Shown: positions 8,432 through 17,208, counted from the stretch's first letter. The stretch is DNA of 64,000 nt from Parabacteroides sp. PF5-6 (GCF_029504695.1 NZ_JAQFIN010000002.1:372001-436000), one strand, 5' to 3'. A program made the numbers and translations. Notes: a model not told the origin generated them from the letters alone.

Positions 8432-8683
8432 TCATTCATCTCTCAATGCTTCTACCGGTTTCATCCGGCTTGCCGAACGGGCGGGATACCATACCGCCAA
8501 AACGACCATAAGCGCAAGGATTAGCCAGGTCTCCGGATAAACATTGGCGATCTTTATATAGAATACAATAGCCAACACCATCACCAACGCAATGGAGAAA
8601 GCAGTCGCCAGGATATAAATTCCCGTATAGAAGCGATTCTGCTTCAATAGCTGCCAGGCTTGTTTAAGATATTGCCGTATCAT
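8432..8683 (-). pseudogene. Scar of a deleted permease pair (subtype A head joined to subtype B tail)
   Basis: This 83-codon frame is a hybrid. Residues 1-51 (YLKQAWQLLKQNRFYTGIY to IANVYPE) are the start of a subtype A permease. Residues 52-83 (TWLILALMVVLAVWYPARSA to VEALRDE) are the last membrane segment and tail of a subtype B permease. An intact A-B pair is about 2.6 kb here, so roughly 2.4 kb was lost in one event whose ends lie in two different genes. The junction lies near 8530. It stays in frame with a normal start and stop, so it may be translated into a small two-segment membrane protein, but it has lost the periplasmic domain and coupling motif and cannot work as a transporter. 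Confidence 0.85.
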
Positions 8684-8701
8684 AATTCTTAATTGTTAGT
8701 T

Positions 8702-9970
8702 TTATTCATAGTGTAATGCTTCTGCCGGTTGTAAGTGTATGACTTTACGGGAGGGGAACCAGATCCCAACAGTGATCATCAATACCATCAACACAAAAGT
8801 GATACTTTGGCAAAATAGGAAACGTGCCAAGGTAAACGGCATAATCTCTACATTGACAATCTCCACAAAGCCGATATTAAAAGCAATACAAGCGGCCGGA
8901 AGGGCGGCGAATAATAGGATTAAAAGGCCCTCACCGATCAACAGGCCCCGCAGGTTGCCTGTGGTTGAACCCAAGGCAATACGCAATCCCATCTCGCCCA
9001 TGCGATGCTGGGTGCGAAACCAGAACGTGCCGACCACACCAAAAAAGATATTGACCAATAAAAAGAATACCGCTGCCAGATACATCTTCGTTTCATTCAG
9101 ATCACTGCGGATATAGCGGGCACGGATATCGTCGTACGAACGGATATTCAACAGGTAAATATTATGATAACGCAGTTGGTCACGCATCTCTTTCCTGAAA
9201 TTCGCGGCAAAAGCCTTACCAGTGGAAGGATTGGCCCGCAAGGTAATATCGAGACGGCCAAAGGCAAACAGATCCAGGTCTGATGCAATCACATTCTCCG
9301 GAAGCAGCCGGATATAGGTGGGTGAATACGTGTCGAAATCGCCAAAGCGCACTGGAGCCATCACCCCACCGACACGCATCTCGGTGCTGTCGCTCTGGTA
9401 GCTGATCAGCTTCCCTGTGGCATTCCCTTCGGGGAAGAGCCGATCGGCTGTTTCCGTGGTTATCAGACGAGTATTAAACTTCAGGTTCTCCGCCAACACT
9501 TCCGTATTCCCTTCCGGCGTCGCATAGCGGAACACACGCACATAGTCGGGTGTTGCATTGATACGACGCAAGTCGCCTGCATTCAGGGTATCGTTCGTCT
9601 CGTAGTTGATACGCACCATATTGGAATAGTCGCGCGAATAGGAATATGGCAGGGCTGCAAGCGAGATACCGACAGCTTCCACACCAGGATAGCTCCGCAT
9701 CCGATTGATCAGCGTCAATAGATCTTCGCCCAGGGTGGTTCCATAGTCCTCTTGGGGACGATACTGTTCATTCTTATCGGTCAGCGTACGTAGGTCGATC
9801 ACATACACATCCGCTATATCATAGCCCTTGGGCGAGAAATAAAGGCTGGCGCGGGTATAGAGATCATCTGTGATATACCAGAGGCAAACCGACACCAGAA
9901 CCATCTCCGCCCAGATCCAGGCATTCGCCTTACGCTGGCTCCATATTATCTTTATGATCTGTTGAAACAT
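8702..9970 (-). CDS. ABC exporter permease, subtype B (second of pair 2)
   Basis: A 422-residue FtsX/MacB-like permease. The N-terminus IIKIIWSQRKANAWIWAEMVLV leads into one membrane segment. A periplasmic domain follows, then the coupling motif RMGEMGLRIALGST and three C-terminal membrane segments ending GIWFPSRKVIHLQPAEALHYE. It resembles the subtype B member of pair 1 (12041-13309) more than those of pairs 3 and 4: both start IIK-IWxQRxANxWIxAE and both are 422 residues. The spacing to its partner is five bases. Confidence 0.87.
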   Translation of the reverse strand: MFQQIIKIIWSQRKANAWIWAEMVLVSVCLWYITDDLYTRASLYFSPKGYDIADVYVIDLRTLTDKNEQYRPQEDYGTTLGEDLLTLINRMRSYPGVEAVGISLAALPYSYSRDYSNMVRINYETNDTLNAGDLRRINATPDYVRVFRYATPEGNTEVLAENLKFNTRLITTETADRLFPEGNATGKLISYQSDSTEMRVGGVMAPVRFGDFDTYSPTYIRLLPENVIASDLDLFAFGRLDITLRANPSTGKAFAANFRKEMRDQLRYHNIYLLNIRSYDDIRARYIRSDLNETKMYLAAVFFLLVNIFFGVVGTFWFRTQHRMGEMGLRIALGSTTGNLRGLLIGEGLLILLFAALPAACIAFNIGFVEIVNVEIMPFTLARFLFCQSITFVLMVLMITVGIWFPSRKVIHLQPAEALHYE

Positions 9971-9975
9971 ATCCT

Positions 9976-11256
9976 TTAGTTTTGTGCGGTTTCATGAAGC
10001 GCGTTTACGATATTCTGCCGGGAAGTACGCCAGGCCGGGATACCGGCACTGAATAGATTCAAGACCAAACAGAACAGGAACGCATAAACAAACACCATCG
10101 GATTGATCACCATCTCCGCATTGATCGAGGCTACCCCTTCCCGGATACTGCTCGTATCGGTCGCTAATAGCCAATCACTCATTAGGGTGACGGATAAATA
10201 GCTCAATGCCAAGCCTGCCAACCCACCTATAATGGTCAGTATCAGGTTTTCCGATAACACCTGCACTAACAAACTGCTGGTGGTCGCACCGAAAGCCTTG
10301 CGTACCCCGATCTCGGGCATTCGTTTCTGCATACGGGAGAGGGTCATGCCCGAAAGGTTAATCGCCGGAACCAATAAGAGAATGGAAAGCACGATCGCAA
10401 AGCGCAGAATGACTGCGAACACATCCGCCTGCTTTTTCCCTTGCCGGTACATCTGAAGAAAATGTGTCTCTGGCTGTCCGCTGAGGTGAAACGTACCGTT
10501 CTGCAGATTCGCATTGAATTGCTCCATCATGCGCTCACTCTCTTCCTTGATCGCTTTGAAGTCGGAACGGGTGTGGGCAAGGATATAACATTTGAAACTG
10601 CCGATCGTATATTCAGTTCCCACATCCCCCGGGAAAGTCGTGGTGGTATGCGGCAACCAGACCTCCGCGTAAGCCGCTTCGGCAAGCGTCGAAACCGCAG
10701 GCACTACCCCACAGATGATATATTCGGTATAACTCATCAAGACCGGTTTGCCTACGACATCGATCGTACCATACAGCCCGCGGGCGAGTGTTTCATTGAT
10801 CACCGCTTTTTTAATGCCACTCTGTACATCCGCTTCGGTAAACGGTTTGCCGGCAAGGAAACGGAAATCGAAGACCGTCCAGAAACGTTCATCCGTATAC
10901 GACACATCTGCTTTGTATTCATTCTCACCGGCAGGAGTAGAGATCAGCATCGCATTCTCAGAAGCCACGGCGGTAACCGCCTGCGGTGTCTGAAGCGGAT
11001 AAAAGACATCCCGGATCAGCGAAAAAGAACAATAAGCGCTTGACTGACCGTGCGGCTGCTCATAGATTCCCCGCGTCACATAAAGTGTCCGGTCGCGGTT
11101 GGTCTCCGGCCTATAATTGGCTGTGCGCACCTCAAAAGAGATCACCAACACCATAATCATAGCGATTGCCAATGCCGTGCCCGCGACGGAGAGAAAGCTA
11201 AGAAGCGGATTCTCCCTCAACGTAGCCAATGCTTGTATGAGATATTGCCGTATCAT
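9976..11256 (-). CDS. ABC exporter permease, subtype A (first of pair 2)
   Basis: A 426-residue subtype A permease with N-terminus YLIQALATLRENPLLSFLSV, periplasmic motif FDFRFLAGKPFTEADV, coupling motif RMPEIGVRKAFGATTSSLL and three final membrane segments ending GIPAWRTSRQNIVNALHE. It starts five bases after the ATPase gene stop, suggesting that the two are translated from one message. Like the other permeases here it has no nucleotide-binding domain. Confidence 0.88.
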   Translation of the reverse strand: MIRQYLIQALATLRENPLLSFLSVAGTALAIAMIMVLVISFEVRTANYRPETNRDRTLYVTRGIYEQPHGQSSAYCSFSLIRDVFYPLQTPQAVTAVASENAMLISTPAGENEYKADVSYTDERFWTVFDFRFLAGKPFTEADVQSGIKKAVINETLARGLYGTIDVVGKPVLMSYTEYIICGVVPAVSTLAEAAYAEVWLPHTTTTFPGDVGTEYTIGSFKCYILAHTRSDFKAIKEESERMMEQFNANLQNGTFHLSGQPETHFLQMYRQGKKQADVFAVILRFAIVLSILLLVPAINLSGMTLSRMQKRMPEIGVRKAFGATTSSLLVQVLSENLILTIIGGLAGLALSYLSVTLMSDWLLATDTSSIREGVASINAEMVINPMVFVYAFLFCLVLNLFSAGIPAWRTSRQNIVNALHETAQN

Positions 11257-11261
11257 AATGG

Positions 11262-11927
11262 TTACTGCACCTGCCGTCCGTCGAAGAAGCGGATCGTGCG
11301 GCTGGTTTGTTTCGCCTGGTGTTCGTTGTGCGTTACCATGACGATGGTGCGGCCGTCTTCTTTATTTAATGTATGGAGGATATCCATTACCTCGATACCC
11401 ATCTTACTGTCCAGGTTACCGGTCGGCTCATCGGCGAGGATGATATCGGGATTACCGACAATGGCACGGGCGATGGCCACACGCTGACACTGACCGCCGG
11501 AGAGCTGTGTCGGGAAGTGACGCATACGATGGCTTAGTCCGACACGTTCCAATACCGCCTGTGCGGCTTTGCGGCGTTCCGAAGCGGATACTTTGCGGTA
11601 GAGCAAAGGCAGTTCCACATTATCCAATACATTCAATGAATTGATCAGGTGGAAGCTCTGGAACACAAAGCCTAACTGCTCGTTACGGAAAGCCGCCTGC
11701 TGCTTGTCGTTCATACTGATGGTGTTGATGCCATTGATCTCGATGATCCCGCTGGTGGGTGTATCCAACAGCCCGATGATATTCAACAAGGTGGATTTAC
11801 CACAGCCCGAAGGACCCATGATACTCAGGAATTCCCCTTTCTGTACTTCCAGATTTACGTTCTCTAAAGCTACCGTTTCGATTTCTTTCGTGCGATAGAT
11901 CTTCTCTAAGTTTGTCAGTTTAATCAT
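11262..11927 (-). CDS. ABC exporter ATPase (MacB/LolD type), the only one in the 13-kb operon
   Basis: A 221-residue nucleotide-binding subunit: Walker A GPSGCGKST (38-46), signature [14 protein letters not shown], Walker [14 protein letters not shown], and the H-loop in MVTHNE. It belongs to the LolD/MacB/DevA branch that powers FtsX-like permeases by mechanotransmission. It sits between pairs 1 and 2, and it is the sole ATPase gene for four intact permease pairs, so either it serves several heterodimeric permeases or the pairs form alternative complexes. A 113-bp gap separates it from pair 1. Confidence 0.93.
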   Translation of the reverse strand: MIKLTNLEKIYRTKEIETVALENVNLEVQKGEFLSIMGPSGCGKSTLLNIIGLLDTPTSGIIEINGINTISMNDKQQAAFRNEQLGFVFQSFHLINSLNVLDNVELPLLYRKVSASERRKAAQAVLERVGLSHRMRHFPTQLSGGQCQRVAIARAIVGNPDIILADEPTGNLDSKMGIEVMDILHTLNKEDGRTIVMVTHNEHQAKQTSRTIRFFDGRQVQ

Positions 11928-12040
11928 GACTTTTTTACTGTTTAATGATTAATTATTAATGTTTAATTCTTTGTTTACTCTTGCTCGCCTGCGGCTCGTC
12001 ACACACCCCCGGCCCCCCTCGAGAGGGGAGCCATCCGGCA

Positions 12041-13309
12041 TCACTCATACCGCAGCGCCTCTGCCGGAGCCAGTCCGGCGGCTTTCTTGGCGGGTACCCA
12101 GATACCCAGGCAGATCATCAATCCCATCAAGACATAGGAGCCGATGCAGACCGAAACGATACGCCACAGGGTGATCGGGATGCGCACGCTCTCGAGGATA
12201 TCGAAGTAGATCATATTCGCCGCCACGATAAACAATACGGGAAGACTCAACACCAACAGGCAAAGTCCTTCTTCATTCATATAGCGGTAGATGCCCTGAC
12301 GGCTCGAGCCCAATGCTACGCGCAGGCCGATCTCGCCCCGGCGGTATTGCGTACGCAGCCAGAACGTGCCGATAATACCGAAGAAGACATTGATCAGCAT
12401 AAAAGAGATCAGGGCGATTTGAATCTTTGCCGTATTGATCTTGTCCGAGAGTAATATCTCGCGTTGATCGCTCAGCGCCATAGCGCCGTAGACATAGAGG
12501 TTGTTCACCGTCAGTCTTCCACCCATCGACTCCAGGAAGGCATAGAGTTCGTCCTGTGTCATCGCCCGCTTAAAACGCACACAGACCTCCGCGCTACGGG
12601 CACCGAACATCTCGACATTCTCTGTATACTTGCCGGCTGCAAGCACCTGAAAGTAACAGGGTTCACTGATTTTGAACTCATGATACCGGATCGGTTCGGA
12701 GACGGCCACGATCGGATGACTCTCGCCTTCCGCATAGTATTTCACCCGTTTGCCTTTCCCTTCGGCTCCTTCGCCGAAAAAGCGGGTTTCCATATCTTTG
12801 CTGATCACCAAGCAGTCTTCGCCGGCGGGCAGTTGCGGCGTGATGGCATTGCCTTGTTTGTCTTTCACCCGGAAGACATCGAAATATTCGGGTGTCACCC
12901 GGCGGACGTGATAACTCTGTGTCCGCGCAACCGCCGTATCACCATCCATCGGTTCGAGGGAGGTCCAGGAATTACCGAAAGCATAGGGGCAGGAGTAATA
13001 AGTCGCACATACGCCATCCACCAGGGGTTCCCGCCGCAGGTGATCCATCAACGTGCGCAGGTCTTCCCCTTGCGTGGTGGTCAACTCTTCCGCCGGCACG
13101 AATCCTTCCGCGTCGCTATTCAGATTGGCCAGCTTCAATCGCCAGCAGTTCTCGATATCATAACCCAGGGGCTGATTGTACACACTATACTCCACCAACA
13201 GATTATCGGCCATATACCAAAGCACCCCCGTTACCACTAAGATCTCGGCGAAGATCCATCCATTCGCCCGGCGCTGGTGCCAGATTGTTTTTATGATTTG
13301 CTTAAACAC
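12041..13309 (-). CDS. ABC exporter permease, subtype B (second of pair 1)
   Basis: A 422-residue FtsX/MacB-like permease: N-terminus IIKTIWHQRRANGWIFAEILVV, first membrane segment, periplasmic domain of about 240 residues, coupling motif RRGEIGLRVALGSSRQG, three C-terminal membrane segments and the tail GIWVPAKKAAGLAPAEALRYE. Downstream, before the ATPase gene, there is an A/T-rich stretch plus a G/C-rich palindrome (near 12014-12033, GGCCCCCCTCGAGAGGGGAGCC region). It pairs with the gene ending at 13364. Confidence 0.87.
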   Translation of the reverse strand: MFKQIIKTIWHQRRANGWIFAEILVVTGVLWYMADNLLVEYSVYNQPLGYDIENCWRLKLANLNSDAEGFVPAEELTTTQGEDLRTLMDHLRREPLVDGVCATYYSCPYAFGNSWTSLEPMDGDTAVARTQSYHVRRVTPEYFDVFRVKDKQGNAITPQLPAGEDCLVISKDMETRFFGEGAEGKGKRVKYYAEGESHPIVAVSEPIRYHEFKISEPCYFQVLAAGKYTENVEMFGARSAEVCVRFKRAMTQDELYAFLESMGGRLTVNNLYVYGAMALSDQREILLSDKINTAKIQIALISFMLINVFFGIIGTFWLRTQYRRGEIGLRVALGSSRQGIYRYMNEEGLCLLVLSLPVLFIVAANMIYFDILESVRIPITLWRIVSVCIGSYVLMGLMICLGIWVPAKKAAGLAPAEALRYE

Positions 13310-13363
13310 GTTTTCTAATTATTAATGGTTAATTATTAATGATTAATTGGGCAAAGCCATTCC

Positions 13364-14632
13364 TCACTCTTCATTCTCTTTCAAAGCGTTCGTTACCGAC
13401 TGTCGTACAATGCGCGCGGCGGGTACAATGGCGCTCAAGACATTCATCACCAGCGTGATCAACAATGCCAAAAGGAAAGTGACCGGTTGGAAAAGCATAT
13501 CCGCGTTCAACATCGGCTCTTCCGGCAACAGGAAGTTTTTACAAGCGTTCAAGAGCAGGAAAGAGAGGCCAAAGCCCAGTACGCCCCCAATCAGGGAGGT
13601 GACGAGATTCTCCGACAATACCTGGCTGAATAGACGGTTCTTCGTCGCGCCAAAAGCTTTGCGCACCCCGATCTCCGCCCGGCGACGTTGCACGGACGAC
13701 TGCACGACGCCCATCAGGTTCAACGCCGGCACCAACAGGAAGAAAAGCAATAACAAGCCGATCCGGGTATAGACCGGTTTGGGGTCGAATTCGTTGAATC
13801 CGTTCGCGCCCAGGGCAATCTCCGTGCGGGTGATAATCCCTTGCGGGAAGCTAACCCGATACTCCACTTTGCCTGCGTTATACTGCTCTGTCCGCTGCTT
13901 CAATTCGGTTCGGATCGCATCGAAATCATCCCGGCTGTTCGCCAACATCAACACATAGAACGGGCCGGTCATGCCTTCGCCGTAGTTCGTTGGGGAAGAA
14001 AGCAAGGTGTTGTCGGTCGTGTATGGCCGCCATACATGGGCATGGGCATCTTTCGCTGCCGTACTGACAGCTTTCACCACACCACAGATCGTATAGTTCT
14101 TAAAGCTGATCACCAGGGTTTCGCCTACCACATCCGTCTGTCCGAAGATATCGCGCGCCAGGGTCTCGCTGACCACGACCTTGCGCAGACCCGAGTTGAA
14201 GTCCGCTTCCGTAAACGCTTCCCCATATAGGAAGTTGAAATCGAATATCTTCCAGAAGCCCGTATCCACCGACTTCATCCGGTATTCCTTATACAATCGC
14301 TTGGAAGGAAGCGAGACAGGCAGACTCGACTCCGTAATGGCGGTCACCGCCTCGGGACCATTCAATGCATAAAAACATTCTTTGACGACTTCGGCAGACA
14401 TCGTACCGTTATTGCGGTTGTTGCCGTTTCCCATTTCCACGCGGGTGCCATACACATACAACATCCGGTCGCGGTTTTTCTCCGGCGCATAATTGGCCAG
14501 TTGAATCTGATAGATCAACACAAGCACCATCACCATCGCGATCGAAAGCGCCGTGCCGGCAATCGAAATCGTACTGACCAACGGGCTTTCCCTGAGCATC
14601 TGCCAGGCTTGTTTGAGATAAACTGTTATCAT
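13364..14632 (-). CDS. ABC exporter permease, subtype A (first of pair 1)
   Basis: A 422-residue subtype A permease: N-terminus VYLKQAWQMLRESPLVSTIS, periplasmic motif FDFNFLYGEAFTEADF, coupling motif RRRAEIGVRKAFGATKNRLF, three C-terminal membrane segments, and the tail IVPAARIVRQSVTNALKE. It follows the adaptor gene after a 74-bp spacer made of ACGAATT-type repeats. Being the first permease after the adaptor, it is probably part of the ancestral unit from which the extra pairs were duplicated; that is inference. Confidence 0.88.
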   Translation of the reverse strand: MITVYLKQAWQMLRESPLVSTISIAGTALSIAMVMVLVLIYQIQLANYAPEKNRDRMLYVYGTRVEMGNGNNRNNGTMSAEVVKECFYALNGPEAVTAITESSLPVSLPSKRLYKEYRMKSVDTGFWKIFDFNFLYGEAFTEADFNSGLRKVVVSETLARDIFGQTDVVGETLVISFKNYTICGVVKAVSTAAKDAHAHVWRPYTTDNTLLSSPTNYGEGMTGPFYVLMLANSRDDFDAIRTELKQRTEQYNAGKVEYRVSFPQGIITRTEIALGANGFNEFDPKPVYTRIGLLLLFFLLVPALNLMGVVQSSVQRRRAEIGVRKAFGATKNRLFSQVLSENLVTSLIGGVLGFGLSFLLLNACKNFLLPEEPMLNADMLFQPVTFLLALLITLVMNVLSAIVPAARIVRQSVTNALKENEE

Positions 14633-14643
14633 AACTTCGTTAG

Positions 14644-14730
14644 TTTAATTACGAATTACGAATTACGAATTACGAATGGAGAGCGTTTATCCGTAATTCG
14701 TAATTCTTAATTTTTAATTTTTAATTTATT
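14644..14730. repeat. A/T-rich AATTACGAATT repeats between adaptor and first permease
   Basis: Repeated ATTACGA units (14650-14678) face ATTCGTAATT units (14693-14707), so the spacer can fold on itself. Similar low-complexity stretches lie at 24541-24621, 32786-32816, 58082-58188, 59461-59516 and 60639-60668. These are short-period slippage-type repeats, distinct from the 21/22-bp arrays. Confidence 0.6.
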
Positions 14731-15954
14731 CTTCTCCTTAAAGCTGCTCATATCCGAAACGACCACCTCGTCGCCCGGCTCGAGGCCGCTCACGACTTCG
14801 ACGAACTCGAAGTTGCTGTCGCCCAATACCACCCGGCGTTTCAACAGTTGATCGCCGTTGATCACAAACAGTTCGTATTCGCCTTTACCCAGGTAGTACG
14901 AGCTATTGGCGATGCGCTTCACCTCTTCTTTGATCGCGTTCATCACGTACACATCCGTCCGCAGTCCGGAACGCAGGCGGGTATGATTATCTTCTTCCAG
15001 TTGCACGCTAAAAGAGATCACCCCATTCTTCGACAACGGCGTGACATCGCTCACAACGCCGTTCAGACGGTCGTTGCCGATGCGGACAACGGCGCGGCTG
15101 CCGGCAGCAATGCGGTCGCCATAGGTATCGGCTATCTCCCCTTCGATCTTGAAGTGTGTCAGGTCGGACACGATCGCCAGGCGGCTGCCTTGTGCCACCT
15201 GCGCGCCGATCTCATTATTGATATAGGTAAGGATCGCTTTGCGCGGCGAGCGTACCTGCGCATCATTCAAGGTGCGCTTCATCTCCGCCAGGCTCTTTTG
15301 GAAGATACTGTATTCCAGCTCTTTCACTTTCAGATCGGCCGCGGTCATCGCTTTCTCGTTCTCGTATTTCTGTTCGTCTTCGGCGAGTTGCAATTGGCTG
15401 ACATTGTAATCCAATTCGACCTGCAAAACCTTATCGGTCGTGCCGGCACCCAGTTCATCGAGGTAACGTTCGTTGCGCAGCTCCACCTCCTTGCGGTTCA
15501 AGGTCATGCGGGAGACTTTCAATTTCATCTCCATCTCGGACAGTTTGCTCTGCGTACTGAGGCGTAACTGTTCCAACTGCAGGCGTTTCATCTCCTGCTC
15601 ATCCAAAAGTTTGTTGTAATCGTTCTCGGCGGTCTGCAGGTCCAATTTCAGGATCGGGTCGCCCACTTCCACGTGGTCGCCCCCCTTTTTATAGACCTCC
15701 ACAATGCGGGAGTTGATCGGCGAAGTGATGATCTCTTCGAATGCGGGCACCACCTTACCCGATGCGCTGGCGGAAACTTCAATGGTTCCGACATCGACTT
15801 TCGAAATCGTCAGGTCTTTGCGTTTCAGCGACGTCTGCATCACCGAAAGCACAGTGGCAATCACCGCGACGGCAGCCACCAGGCCAATACCCACCTTCGA
15901 CCACTGCTTGATCGCCTCTTTGCGGCGCACGTCTTTTGATATTTCTCTATCCAT
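14707..15954 (-). CDS. Periplasmic adaptor (HlyD/RND-type membrane fusion protein)
   Basis: A 415-residue adaptor that links inner-membrane permeases to an outer-membrane channel. It has an N-terminal membrane segment (about 18-36), a first lipoyl half (TISKVDVGTIEVSASASGKV), a long helical hairpin (about 90-220, LLDEQEMKRLQLEQLRLS and LQLAEDEQKYENEK), the second lipoyl half, and beta-barrel and membrane-proximal domains ending VVSGLEPGDEVVVSDMS. I chose the start MDREISKD; an upstream in-frame start at 16002 would place codons across the sigma-54 promoter. It is first in the operon. No TolC-like gene is present here, so the channel must be encoded elsewhere, possibly the one at 60677. Confidence 0.9.
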   Translation of the reverse strand: MDREISKDVRRKEAIKQWSKVGIGLVAAVAVIATVLSVMQTSLKRKDLTISKVDVGTIEVSASASGKVVPAFEEIITSPINSRIVEVYKKGGDHVEVGDPILKLDLQTAENDYNKLLDEQEMKRLQLEQLRLSTQSKLSEMEMKLKVSRMTLNRKEVELRNERYLDELGAGTTDKVLQVELDYNVSQLQLAEDEQKYENEKAMTAADLKVKELEYSIFQKSLAEMKRTLNDAQVRSPRKAILTYINNEIGAQVAQGSRLAIVSDLTHFKIEGEIADTYGDRIAAGSRAVVRIGNDRLNGVVSDVTPLSKNGVISFSVQLEEDNHTRLRSGLRTDVYVMNAIKEEVKRIANSSYYLGKGEYELFVINGDQLLKRRVVLGDSNFEFVEVVSGLEPGDEVVVSDMSSFKEKNKLKIKN

Positions 15955-15985
15955 TTTACGTATATGTTTATTCTGCCCTGCAAAA

Positions 15986-16001
15986 AGCAAACAACGTGCC
16001 A
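15986..16001 (-). promoter_or_regulatory. Sigma-54 (RpoN) -24/-12 promoter of the export operon
   Basis: On the minus strand the sequence is TGGCAC, five bases, TTGCT, a full match to the sigma-54 consensus with the obligatory ten bases between GG and GC. The transcription start is expected near 15975, about 20 bases before the adaptor start codon. No TAnnTTTG box is present in this gap. Sigma-54 promoters need an NtrC-type activator; none is encoded in the window. Confidence 0.85.
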
Positions 16002-16033
16002 AACAGATAAACCGCTAAGAGTCAATAGAAAAC

Positions 16034-16075
16034 AAAACGCACGCAGTGTTCGGTATCGAACACTGTGTACGTTTT
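16034..16075. promoter_or_regulatory. Palindrome about 80 bp upstream of the sigma-54 start: probable activator site or terminator
   Basis: The perfect arms CAGTGTTCG (16044-16052) and CGAACACTG (16057-16065) enclose GTAT. Pairing extends outward to AAAACG/CGTTTT with two mismatches (17 of 19). Its centre lies about 80 bases upstream of the predicted sigma-54 start, the normal place for an enhancer-binding site. The A and T tracts on both sides also allow a bidirectional terminator for the genes ending at 16534. Confidence 0.6.
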
Positions 16076-16104
16076 TAGCAAGTTTACAAAGAAAATCCGA
16101 TTAC

Positions 16105-16407
16105 CACATAAAAGTTTTTACCCCCGTCTTCACCTTTCACCCGGTCGCCAGATCCCTGTATTGATCAACGTTTCGGGTGAAAGATAGAGGAATACTTAAA
16201 AAAACGTCAGACCTTCCCGGAAAAGGCCGGCGGCCTTTGGAAAAACCCTGCCGGCCTTTTGGAAAACTCCGGCGGCCTTTTGGAAAACCCTGCCGGCCTT
16301 TTTTGGGGAGCCTCCATCCTCCTCCAAGCCTTCACCCGAAACGCTGATCAATACAGGGATCTCGATGGAGGGTGAAAGGTGAAGACCGGGGTAAAAACTT
16401 TTATGTG
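16105..16407. repeat. Composite intergenic repeat, copy B
   Basis: 303 bp, opening with CACATAAAAGTTTTTACCCC and closing with its complement, so the full inverted arms (about 85 bp, containing CAGATCCCTGTATTGATCA) are intact. The centre has four 21-bp units at 16225, 16246, 16267 and 16288. Units two and four carry CCCTGCCGGCC, the reverse complement of the GGCCGGCAGGG core in copy A. Orientation is opposite to A and the same as C. Confidence 0.85.
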
Positions 16408-16422
16408 TAGGCCTTCTCAAAA

Positions 16423-16510
16423 AAACATTGCACTTTGCTCGGCCAAAGCGCAATGTTTTGTCGGCCAAAGTGCAATGTTTTTCCGGCCAAAGCGCAATGT
16501 TTTGGAAAGG
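16423..16510. repeat. Array of four 22-bp units (AAAGTGCAATGTTT type)
   Basis: Units start at 16423, 16445, 16467 and 16489. Units two to four have the core AAAGYGCAATGTTT and a linker ending CGGCC; unit one has the same core in reverse (AAACATTGCACTTT) with the linker unchanged. It lies 16 bp from composite repeat B and 24 bp after the stop of the beta-barrel gene. A two-unit relative lies at 31531-31574. Confidence 0.85.
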
Positions 16511-16533
16511 GGGGGGCTGGCGGGATCCAAAGA

Positions 16534-17208
16534 TCACTTCACTCGAATCAGATAGGAGAGTTTGGCAGAGAAGGTCATGCCGTTGGATTTGGGGAAGAAG
16601 TCGGCTTTGGAGTTGCCGTAGATATTACCCAGGGCGAAGTAGATGCGGCCTTCGAGCAGGAAGGTGCCCAGGCCGGTGCGCAGTTCGACTCCCGGTCCTC
16701 CGCAGATGCCCCAGTCGAGTTTGTTCTCGAGCGGCATATCGTGTTGTTCGTTGCGGTGGTTGCCGGGGGTGGCGCCACCGAGGTTGGTGTCGGTCGATTC
16801 GCTCAGGGCGTAACCGAGCTTGGGCCCTACATTAAATATAAAGCGCGCCCGTCCGTTGCCGGCATAGATATGGGTCATAAAAGGCAGTTCGACGTAATTG
16901 ATCGTACGGCTGTAGTTGAAGTGAGCGCCGTCGGTGCTTTCCGAGAAATCTTCCTGCCACCCTTGCTGGGCGAAGTTGATCTCGGCCGTCAATCCCAGGT
17001 TTTTATTGGTGATCCAACGCACCGTTACCCCGCCATGCAGGCCTTGCAGGTAGCCCTGGTTTACCTTGGGGGTAAAACCGATCTGAGAGAAATTCACCCC
17101 TCCGCCAAAACCGACCGCAAACTCCCGTTGGAAAGTGTTCTGCGCCCGGACCCCGAGAAACGCGATCAGGCAAACGAATAAGAAAGTGTAACGTCTTATG
17201 TTCTTCAT
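16534..17208 (-). CDS. PorT-like outer-membrane beta-barrel protein
   Basis: A 224-residue protein starting MKNIRRYTF with a signal peptide ending GVRAQ, then strands typical of PorT/porin-family barrels (FAVGFGGGVNFSQIGF, GLTAEINFAQQGW, RFIFNVGPKLGYALSE, GICGGPGVELRTGLG) and a final FSAKLSYLIRVK. I chose this start because it leads directly into the signal peptide and lies seven bases after the upstream stop; longer in-frame starts would run into the upstream gene. It is probably co-transcribed with the LysM protein. Function unknown; some relatives assist type IX secretion, but this cannot be claimed here. Confidence 0.78.
   Translation of the reverse strand: MKNIRRYTFLFVCLIAFLGVRAQNTFQREFAVGFGGGVNFSQIGFTPKVNQGYLQGLHGGVTVRWITNKNLGLTAEINFAQQGWQEDFSESTDGAHFNYSRTINYVELPFMTHIYAGNGRARFIFNVGPKLGYALSESTDTNLGGATPGNHRNEQHDMPLENKLDWGICGGPGVELRTGLGTFLLEGRIYFALGNIYGNSKADFFPKSNGMTFSAKLSYLIRVK

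Noticed and set aside
8432-8683. The 83-codon frame as a genuine small membrane protein gene
   Set aside because: Both halves match parts of adjacent permeases and the junction fits a deletion; it is treated as a scar, though translation cannot be excluded.
11941-12040. G/C-rich palindrome between the first permease pair and the ATPase gene as an operon break
   Set aside because: The hairpin (GGCCCCCC/GGGGAGCC) has no T run on the minus strand and no promoter follows it, so the operon most likely continues.
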